From positions 134,322-198,321 of the forward strand of contig LUVW01000011.1 of the NCBI GenBank assembly GCA_001661515.1: a stretch of DNA of 64,000 nt. Direction: 5' to 3'. The DNA is from Capniomyces stellatus. Lineage: Eukaryota > Kickxellomycota > Harpellomycetes > Harpellales > Legeriomycetaceae. The translations under genes and the position numbers were made by a program. The notes below the pieces were generated by a model, which saw nothing but the letters and a program-made list of their open reading frames with translations, did no database searches and was not told where the DNA came from. Within the stretch, counting starts at the first letter, position 1. The number at the start of each line of letters is the position of its first letter. This document shows, one piece after another, positions 55,701 to 64,000 of this stretch.

Positions 55701-57581
55701 TTTCAGTATAAACGTTCAATCAGAAATGACAGTGCGTTTGAGGATGTGGCAGAAAGAATGAGTGGTGGCGTGACACAACTAGTAAAAAACACGAGCAATG
55801 AAATCACTGATGGCTTGGCAAATAAACAGGTGGTAATAGCAGAATCACAGGCAGTGACAGAGAGCAAAGAGTTGCTGAAACAGCAAAGCGGGGCAAGGTA
55901 TGAGTATAAGATAGAGTCTGATGTTATTGATCCGTCGTGTGAAATGCAGCACAGAACCACGCCCTCTTTGTCCAGTGAGATGGACGTTGTTGAGATGCAG
56001 GCGTTGGGCTACGAGAGTTGTTTTAGCGAAGACGAGGTTGAAAACGCAAAAGACTTTCTGTGTATAGATAATGACAAGGGGTTTGGAGATCTAAACACGT
56101 TATTTGGTAATGGAGAGTTTGTGGGCAAACCGCAGAATAATGAAATAGACAGCGGAATTATGGTTGCGAACCTGTGCAGCTCTCCGAACTCATATATCAA
56201 TGAGATTAGATACCCGTTTGTACAAAGCATTGCTGACATAAGCTATCTAAACAGGTTTGCCAAAAACATTTCTGGGTCAGGTGAGGTGAAAAAGAAAGCA
56301 AAAATCAAGAAAAAACCGGCAAAGGGGAATAAAAGCGACAACTTTTTAAACCAGAGGTTAATAGAAAAGTACAAGAAGAAGATAAAAAAAAAGAGGGATG
56401 CTAACAAAAAGAAAATAAGACCCAAAATAACTACCGATCTGGAAATATCAAATTACTCGTTTTCGTCCAACTTACAACTAGCAACAGACTCAATTTTCAA
56501 CACCAACTTTATAAACAGGGAGTATGAGGAGCTGATGGAGCCGGACAAAACACAGGATATATTCAAAAGAAGTATAGACCTGCGTTTTAATTTTACTGAT
56601 ACCAGGCTTATAAAGCTAGAAAGCAAAACAAAATCACCAAGTCCGGTGATCAGCACTGTACAGAGCAACACAATTGATGTCAGCGAGGACTACATAGACC
56701 AGTTTAAGTTTGACTCGGGAAGCAAAATGTTCAATTTATCTGAATCAAACATGCTAAGTCATTACAAAATAAACGTTGCTGAAAGCAAAGACATCACGGT
56801 TATCAAGGAGGGGTGGCTAGATAAAAAGTCCAGGCTGCCTTTGAGGCTATGGAAAACACGATTTTTTAAGCTGTGTAGCAACGGGGTGCTTTACTGCTTT
56901 AAAAAGGCTCTTGATCCAACACCCTTGTGCCAGCTGGTTCTGAGCGAGTATAAAGTGTCTATTATCGATCCTTCCAGGCTGGGAAGACCAGGGATCCTAC
57001 TAAAGTGCAAAAAAAGGCAGCTGATCATTTCGCACGACTACAAGTCGATTGTGTACGAGTGGGTATCGCTGCTAACTAAGGCTACAATCAAGTATGGGTC
57101 AGTAAAACTCAAGTCCAACCACATCAAAACCATAAGCTTGACAGAGGCAGCCGAGCTAGTAAAGAAGGGGATTTATCTGAACAAAAGTGTAAAACTTGCC
57201 GATCGCTCGGCTAACGCCTTTAAACAGTCGCACCCAAGGCTGGAGCTGTTGTTTTTAAAAAACAGCAGCAACGGCATGATCAAAAAAATACACTCTAAGG
57301 ACCCCTTGTCTAAAATAAACACACCAAACACCAAACCGCTTATAAATCACGGCATCCACGGGAGCTACGTGGTTGGCCTTGATAATAAGCGGTACCCATG
57401 TAGCTTTAAAGCGCACAGCATAGGCTGCTCCAGTTCTTTGCAGGTCCAGCCCAAAACCCCAACAAGCATTAGAGTTGCTGAAACTGCATCAAGCCTCACA
57501 CTCCTTAGCTCCCATTCAATCCTAACCAACAGTATTTCTGGAAACAAGGGCCTGGCTAAGATCATGCTGAGAAGGTTTTAG
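52773..57581 (+). CDS. SH3 and PH domain protein, Boi1/Boi2-like layout
   Basis: Four exons: 52773..52904, 53148..54750, 54848..55008, 55194..57581; 4284 nt, 1427 aa; phases agree. Residues 1-62 form an SH3 domain, split by the first intron: LYIVKFRYLPL, LGLSPKEIIYVLEYD, DGWWK, then GQNSRGVIGIFPKSYV. A long Ser/Lys/Asn-rich disordered stretch follows. At about 1168-1270 lies a PH domain: IKEGWLDKKSRLPLRLWKTR through FFKLCSNGVLYCF to SIVYEWVSLLTKA. In yeast Boi1/Boi2 have SH3, SAM and PH domains and act in polarised exocytosis; no SAM domain is seen here, so the link is by layout only. The third donor (AAAG/GTTTGA) is weak, but both flanking exons are in frame and share composition. It is a large cortical or membrane-binding scaffold by inference. 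Confidence 0.85.
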
Positions 57582-58235
57582 GCCATATTTTATCTGCTTT
57601 ATTATTCTATATAGTTTTTTGTTTGTTTGTATACCTTTAGTTTGTATATTTTTGATTAATATATTGTTTACGTGTATAGCATCCGTCTTGGTTTGATTTA
57701 CAACATCCGACTCTGTTATTTTCCAAAGTGGTGTACAAATCGCCCCAGAGTATAATATGTGTAAATATATGCTTATATAAGAACGGGCCTACAATGGTAG
57801 TATACAGCCCAGTGGCGCTTAATCAAATGCCGTTTCAACGTCCATCTCTGTATATATTTATGTGGCTCATCACAGCAATCTTGGCTTTGCATTGGTTCTC
57901 GATGAAAACGGACTATTGAAAGCCACATCAACACATTTACTTTAACTAAACCCACGCCAGCAAGATATGGCTAATTAGTTTTTCTTTGGGCATAAAAATA
58001 AGAGTAAAAACTCGATGATAAAAACTCAGCAATAACGAGTAATAGCTCGATGATAAAAACGCAAACAATAACAAGAGTAACAACTAGGAAACTACGATGG
58101 TTAAGACTGGTAAACATGACTTATTTTATTCTGTTGTACTGATTTTGAATTTAAATTTTAAAAGGAAAGGAAACGGAGGCGGGGGTAATAGGATTTTATG
58201 GTGTAAGAATGGCAAAATATGAAAGATAAAGCTGT
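57582..58235. other. Convergent 3' region between SH3-PH gene and UMP/CMP kinase
   Basis: No gene. Near 58005-58075, CTCGATGATAAAAAC recurs about three times in imperfect form. Confidence 0.55.
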
Positions 58236-59297
58236 CTATAACGTCTTTTCAATGCATTTTTTGGTCTTGTTGTAAACACTATCGAGAGTTCCGTCGCAGC
58301 TTATGGTGCACACCTTACCCTTATCCATGTAATCAACAATCACGGGGAAGCTTTCGTTTTCAAAGACCTTGAATCTTTTCTTTAGCGAATCAACATTATC
58401 GTCGGCTCTGCCGCTGGTCTTTGAGCGTTTCAGGATTCTCTCGAGCAAGATTCTTTCAGGGCACTCAAAGTACAGAACCATTTTACAGGTTGTAACATTG
58501 CTTTCAAACGCTTCTTTCTGCTCCAATGATCGTGGAAACCCGTCAATCAAAAACTTGTCGCTATCCTTGTTATCCATCATGGCGTCACGCAGCAGGCCAA
58601 TTGTCACCTCATAGGGTACGATCAGTCCTTCCTTGATGTAGTAAGCAATTAGCTCACCCACTTTTGACCCTTTTCGATTTTGTTCAGCACGAAGCAAGTC
58701 CCCAGCTGAAAGATGCACAAACCCGTAATCCTCTACCAACGAAAGCGAGTTTGTCCCCTTTCCAGAGCCTGGCCCTCCAAGCACAAACACCACAGCCTTT
58801 TTCTCAAACGGAAAAGCCTTGATCTGCTCCTCGGAGTATCTGGCGGACTCTATCTTTCCTTTTTTGATTGACTCGGAGCTTGAATCTACCTGAGCTTCCT
58901 TGGATTTCTCCTGCTCTGCAAAAATATTCAGTAGCTCCTTTTTCTCCTCTTCAAGAACTTTAAGCTTGACTGCCTCCTTTTCAGCAAATTTGTTCGATTC
59001 AGACATTGTAACGGCGCCTGCAACTATAATGGACAAAACTGCAAGCATTGCTGGAACTGTTGGACCTCTTCTTTTTTTGCTTTGATCTTGTGCAGCATCG
59101 TCTTTTGGCTCTCCCAAATTGTATTTAGATTTGACCTCGCCCTTTTTTTCAGAGTAGTTTACAGAATTGCTTTGGAAATTTCTGGCCATAGGACCTATTG
59201 CCCCAAAACTTGCTTGATTAATCATGCCATTCCTCAAACAGAACTGTGTTTTTTTTAACAAACTTGGTCTTGTGAATCTAAGTAACGCTGTGTTCAT
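58236..59297 (-). CDS. UMP/CMP kinase with N-terminal targeting and membrane extension
   Basis: Single exon, 353 aa, ATG start. The C-terminal 190 residues are a complete nucleoside-monophosphate kinase: P-loop GGPGSGKGT at 174-182, FVHLSAGDLLRAE, KEGLIVPYEVTIGLL, FLIDGFPRSLEQ, the CP-type segment YFECPERILLERILKR and RADDN in the lid. HLSAGDLLR and the short lid indicate the UMP/CMP kinase branch (Ura6-like) rather than adenylate kinase. It converts UMP or CMP to the diphosphate with ATP (family knowledge). The first 160 residues are unusual: an Arg/Ser-rich, acid-poor start, a hydrophobic helix at about 79-97 (VPAMLAVLSIIVAGAVTM), then a Glu/Lys coiled-coil. This suggests a mitochondrial inner-membrane anchor (inference). 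Yeast Ura6 has no such anchor to my knowledge. Confidence 0.9.
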   Translation of the reverse strand: MNTALLRFTRPSLLKKTQFCLRNGMINQASFGAIGPMARNFQSNSVNYSEKKGEVKSKYNLGEPKDDAAQDQSKKRRGPTVPAMLAVLSIIVAGAVTMSESNKFAEKEAVKLKVLEEEKKELLNIFAEQEKSKEAQVDSSSESIKKGKIESARYSEEQIKAFPFEKKAVVFVLGGPGSGKGTNSLSLVEDYGFVHLSAGDLLRAEQNRKGSKVGELIAYYIKEGLIVPYEVTIGLLRDAMMDNKDSDKFLIDGFPRSLEQKEAFESNVTTCKMVLYFECPERILLERILKRSKTSGRADDNVDSLKKRFKVFENESFPVIVDYMDKGKVCTISCDGTLDSVYNKTKKCIEKTL

Positions 59298-60386
59298 TGT
59301 TGGTTTTCTTCCTTAGTATTGGTTAGCTATTGATATTTTTTTGGGTATATTTTCCGTTTTTCTTCTATTTTTGGTTTTGTCTCTCTCAATTCTCGTCCCT
59401 TGTTTCTAAACCAAGCGACCTTGTTTAATCTAGTATTAGTTACAAGAGAATGAGTTATCCACCACCGATTATCAAACCCTTTATTTAAACTTTACAAACG
59501 CAAATAAAAATTTCAGTGAAAAAAAAAAAATGTCAACGTCAAATGCAAGAAATATTTGAATTCACTGGTATCATTGCTCATTTTATACCAGGAAAAAAAA
59601 AAAAGAAAAAAAAACATTTGCGATAAAATACGAGTATTGGACCTTGAGTATTCAAACCTAAATGTTGATACTCAAAGTGCACGAATTAGATGGGAATTGT
59701 TATTTAAAATCCAAAGGTAACTCTGTCCAGCAGCCAGTAACATTCCACATCCATTGCTTTTTTTTCAATTTCTGTAAACAAAGCTTATAAATTTGTTTAG
59801 TAAGAATATAAGGTTATATTTAGACTTTGTCTGATTCTAGATAAGCGGCTTTAACTTTAGGCCATGTTAATTTTGAGGTTTAATTTTGAGGGGAAGGTTT
59901 CAGCCTTTAGACTTGGTAAGTAAATCCAAGGCCACATACATATCATACTAGACGTCCCCAAAGCTACTTAATTAACCAAATGTAAATGATTGAACTTTAG
60001 TTTGAGTGACGACTGCCGTTTTTCTTTTCAATAACAACCAAGTATGTTTGGTTATGTGCCACCCACGCACCAACTCGGGCATTTAAACAGGCAAGTAAAG
60101 ATGCTGGTTCGGCCAAGTGTAGAAAGTGTGAAAAGAGGAGGCTGTATCATGTGAAAAAGATGTTGCTGAGAGAGTGAAGAATAGGCAAAACAATGTGTAT
60201 ACAACAAAGTATGGAATTTAAAATGTATTTATTAATCAACGTTTGAAGGCTGTGTAAAAAAAAAAGAGTTAAAAGTAATGGATCCTGTTAAAAGGATTTT
60301 AAAAAAGAGTAGAATAAAAAACAAATTTTAAACTCGTAAACCAAAAAAAAGAATATTAGTCAAATAGTTTAAAGTCTAAAAAGAAA
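59298..60386. other. Intergenic between UMP/CMP kinase and 14-3-3
   Basis: UMP/CMP kinase promoter side and 14-3-3 3' flank. A-runs near 59520 and 59600 and no gene. Confidence 0.55.
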
Positions 60387-61510
60387 TTATTCTTTAGAGA
60401 TATCCTCCTCATCGTTCTTTGAGCTATCGACGTTATCAGCGTTTTGTTCATCGGCCTTGGCAGAGTCAGTGGCGTCTTGCATATCAGTGGTCCAAAGAGT
60501 CAAATTGTCTCGGAGAAGCTGCATGATAAGGGTGGAGTCTTTGTATGACTCTTCGGATAGTGTGTCAAGCTCAGCAATGGCATCATCAAAGGCTTGTTTG
60601 GCGAGGTGGCAGGCACGATCTGGAGAGTTGAGGATCTCATAGTAGAATACAGAGAAGTTGAGGGCTAGACCTAAACGGATTGGGTGTGTTGGTGCAAGCT
60701 CGCTGTTGGCAATGTCTGAAGCGCTTTTGTAGGCTTCAAGAGAGTTATCTGAAGAAGTCTTGCGGTCCTCACTTGATTCGAATTCAGCGAGATAACGGTA
60801 GTAATCTCCCTTCATCTTGAGGTAGAATACCTTGGACTCGCCTGCTGTTGCCTTTGGAACAAGATGTTCATCCAAAACACTGAGAATATCCAAGCAGATC
60901 TTCTTGAGCTCTTGCTCAACTCGCTTGCGGTATTCTGAAACAAGGGCGACATGCTTATCGTTGCCTTTGGATTCCTCCTTTTGCTCGATTGACGAAACAA
61001 TGCGCCATGAAGCACGACGAGCTCCAATAACGTTCTTGTAGGCTACGGAAAGAAGATTGCGCTCCTCAACGCTGAGTTCCTGGTCTTGCGAGGCAACGTT
61101 CTTCATGCTCTCAACCATCTCTACAAGTCACATCATTTATTCGGTCGTACAAAAAATTAGATTGTTGTAGATGTAACTTTGTTGTCTTTTTTTAAACATA
61201 GTATATTATAATATAGCACAAATACAGTATATAACACAGCTAAATCTATCTAGTAAAGATGTGTCTATATTTATTGTCATCTCTTTACTCGAGTTTTCAA
61301 ACTCCCAAGTTAACAGGCATAATAATATAAAAGAGTCAACCTTTCAAACCAAAGTGGTGGCAGGTTTTTTTTTTTTTACTTGGTAGACCCAATATTGGTC
61401 AATACATGTCACTGTCAAGATGAACAAATATATCATAAATATAACATACCATCATAACGCTCAGCTTGTTCGGCGAGTTTGGCCTTGTATACGTGATCAG
61501 CGCGCTCCAT
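60387..61510 (-). CDS. BMH1: 14-3-3 protein
   Basis: Two exons, 61510..61450 and 61120..60387; 795 nt, 264 aa, the usual family length. The first exon encodes [20 protein letters not shown], spliced in phase 1 to [20 protein letters not shown]. Phosphopeptide-groove features are present: the Lys/Arg pair in [24 protein letters not shown] and the [14 protein letters not shown] helix, then LWTTDMQ and an acidic tail. 14-3-3 proteins bind phosphoserine/threonine motifs and affect many signalling routes, including TOR and Ras (family knowledge). The 329-nt intron is much longer than others in the window. The symbol follows the yeast name; whether a second paralogue exists is unknown. Confidence 0.96.
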
Positions 61511-64000
61511 TATTCTTAGTTTTGTATTTTGTTTTATTTAATTACTGTTTTATTATGCTTTATTTTATTTTGATATAAAACAGAACAAGATAGAAAAAGG
61601 ATTTTTGGATTATTATAAATATGAATACTTTCAAAGTCTTGTCCAACTAATTAATTTAGTAAACTAATAAGTTAGTAGTTAATGCTTGGAATGGAATAGA
61701 AGATAATTTCACCGAAATATTTTATATTTGTAGCGACCTGTTTGAATTTAAAAATAGCCAGGCTTTCTTTCAGCATAAAAAAGCAAATAGTCTTACAATA
61801 AAAACAAATAAACAAACAAAAGTACAGCAAAATAGCCTTTTAATTGTAGCGCAGCGGTTATTGGTTGTTGATTAATTACCACTATATCACCCTACTTTGT
61901 TTCTTCCTTTCATCTTTTTTCGCTATTTTACTTTTACTTTTACTTTTACTTTATTTTTTATTTTATTTTGCTTTATTTTCTAATTTCTACTTTTTTATTT
62001 TTTTATTTCTCTATTATCCTAGTCGTTTTCTTTCTTCCATACTGCTAAGGTGTCCGTTGTTTATTTGTCTTTTTTGTTTATCCCCTGCCTTTGCTTTTTC
62101 TCTTGGTTTTTTTTCTCTTTCTTTTTCAAGCTCTCGATTGTTCTTTTGGCTAAGCTAATTAAATGCGCTATTGTTTAATTAATTGGATTTTATTCAGTAG
62201 AGTTTCTTGCCTTTAAAATAAGAAAAATTGAAACTATATGGCTGGATTTAAAGACAAGCTCCTAATCCATTACCATTGGCCCAGTAAAAACGGCATCAGT
62301 TTAAAATAAAATACACTTTTTAAACAGTAGAAGGAGGGGGGGTATTATTATAAACATGAAAGGGTGTGGGGTTAGCATATATGATATTATTTATGACAAA
62401 TTGGGGGTGAAATAAATACGTGGAAAGGCAAAAGTACACTAATTAGGTCGATTTAGATAAGTAACACTTTCTATTGTCTTTTCTCTAAACGTCAATATTG
62501 TGTACATTATTAAAGTGTCTAGTTGATCCAATGGCATTGTTTTGTTTGTTTTTGGTAAATCTTTTTACCTGCACTTTTATTATTTTCGTAGTTTTACTGC
62601 TCAATTGTTGGATAGTGTCTACTTGGAATAAATAAATAGAACTCCCCAGTAGTTTCCAGCAAGTTTATCAGAGAAAGCAAAAGACTTGTTTGGTTTTATG
62701 GCATTCCTATTCTGAGATTGGAGATTAGAAAATAAAGTTGAATTATAAATCGTTGCAAGCGTGATTTGGTTCAGTGATATAATTTGTCCTTATGAAGAAA
62801 CTTCATTTGTGTTTTTGACTTTGGTTTAACTATTTATAATGCTGATGTGCTGAATGATTTGGACTCTTTGTATGCAGAAATAGACTTTATATAATCCATT
62901 ACCCCATCCATAAATAACACGAGCGTATTTCGTTGTCAGCATACCTGTCATCTATCTCTCCTGGTCATCTCAACACGCCTTCCAGCTAGCTGCGGACTTT
63001 TAGGCTTATTCGTCGACACTAACCCTATTACTTTCGTAGGCAAATTGTCCCAGCTAGTTCAGTTTGATGATGCTGATTAGTTTATCCGAGTGCATTTTTG
63101 CTGCAAATAATCCCAGCCTGCTTTTGCCCATTTAAAAGTCAATGCCAGAATAAAGTTGTCAGCGTTGCCTTCACCTGTTTAAATATGCTTAATTAAAAAA
63201 TGGTTGAAAAAAAAATATTGAAAAAAATAAAGACAACAACACGTCTACTGCAAATTAATCTATTGTTAATTACACTAGACACAATCTAAATTTTGGCGGT
63301 GTTGGCTTTGATGATCAACTTGCACAAATACTTGATACAGCCTACATTTACTTTTGTGTTTATCTTGTTTAAACTGAGCATTTCGTTTAATGTGTGTCAT
63401 TAACTTGTAGTCCTATCAGAAAAAAAGCAATATGCCGGGTATTCATTTTTATTTTGCAAAATTTTCTTATATTAAAAATAACATCTTTTTTTTCTTTTCT
63501 TTTTTACTATTTTGAGTTGATGATGATTTGAACTGAAGATGCAGTAATGAAAAAGAAAAAAAAATGTTTATTATAGCAAATAACACCTGAAGTCAATTGC
63601 AAAATCCACAACTGTTTATTGTGTGGATCTCAGGTAAACCGAGACAAGTTGTTAATAATGAAGTTAAAGCTAGAGTTTGGAAGAGCGCAAGGTAAACTGC
63701 AAAGTTGAAATAAGTAGTCTAAAAATAACAGAGTTAGGTAATGTGTTCTTAATTTAACCCATTAAAGGTATATATTTTTGGTTTACAGTCAATATTTGCA
63801 CTAATCACACTTAAAACGGCTCTTAATGTAATGTAAAAAAGAAACAAAAAAAACATTATAATTTTCTTCCTCTTCCTTTTACTCTTCCTCTTGATTAGAT
63901 AAAGAAACCAGTCTGATATTTGACCATTTAGTGGCGTTTAACGTATGTGGATGATTGGATTTTTTTTTAAAAAAAATACAGTAAAATATAGTGTTCTGAA
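61511..64000. other. 2.5 kb without a supported gene
   Basis: 14-3-3 promoter side followed by AT-rich sequence to the window edge. It holds a (TTTTAC)n run near 61926-61955 and a pyrimidine-rich stretch at about 61900-62140. The 97-codon ORF at 61865-62158 is a by-product of that composition. No gene or RNA was recognised; exons of a gene beyond the edge cannot be excluded. Confidence 0.5.

Overview
This window is nuclear DNA from an AT-rich, intron-rich fungus. The fungal call rests on the gene set: a Crh-like GH16 cell-wall enzyme, a Caf120/Skg3-like PH protein, Rrn3, Swr1, Gtr2, Pph3/PP4c, Erg12, and proteinase K-type subtilases. Most genes have short GT-AG introns of roughly 50-150 nt. 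Disordered regions are rich in Asn, Ser, Gln and Asp, and homopolymers and microsatellites are common. Genes per kb and intron density suggest an early-diverging (zygomycete-grade) fungus rather than a budding yeast, but the species cannot be fixed from sequence alone. Splice models below were built by hand; in each, exon phases add up and the joined protein matches its family. Layout: 1-2.6 kb, end of a GATA zinc-finger gene (+), cut by the window edge. 3-6 kb, RRN3 (-). 6.6-11.2 kb, a large PH-domain protein (-). 11.2-16.4 kb, 5 kb with no supported gene and a strong strand bias. 16.4 kb, tRNA-Arg with a dispersed repeat upstream. 17.5-19.2 kb, GTR2/RagC (-, 7 exons). 20.4-22.2 kb, a zinc/winged-helix protein (-, 6 exons). 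22.6-27.4 kb, SWR1 (-). 28.4-29.3 kb, ATP20 (-). 30.3 kb, tRNA-Ile. 31.5-37.1 kb, a subtilisin cluster with an assembly gap (single N), interrupted by tRNA-Ala, tRNA-Leu and a second copy of the dispersed repeat. 37.9-39.7 kb, PP4c/Pph3 (+, 8 exons). 40.1-41.3 kb, GH16 (-). 43-44 kb, EMC4 (-). 44.5-45.8 kb, endonuclease V (-). 46.4-48.6 kb, mevalonate kinase ERG12 (-). 49.6-51 kb, a J-protein (+). 52.8-57.6 kb, an SH3-PH polarity-type protein (+). 58.2-59.3 kb, a membrane-anchored UMP/CMP kinase (-). 60.4-61.5 kb, 14-3-3 (-). 61.5-64 kb, no supported gene. Nothing suggests an operon or biosynthetic cluster; most genes are unrelated housekeeping functions. Three groups share a theme: Rrn3 and Swr1 (transcription/chromatin), Gtr2, PP4c and 14-3-3 (nutrient and stress signalling), and Emc4, Erg12 and GH16 (membrane and wall biogenesis). 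The most unusual parts are the subtilisin locus, where three identical 5' halves sit around a one-base gap, and the repeat pair upstream of tRNA genes. I found no convincing new multi-gene system.
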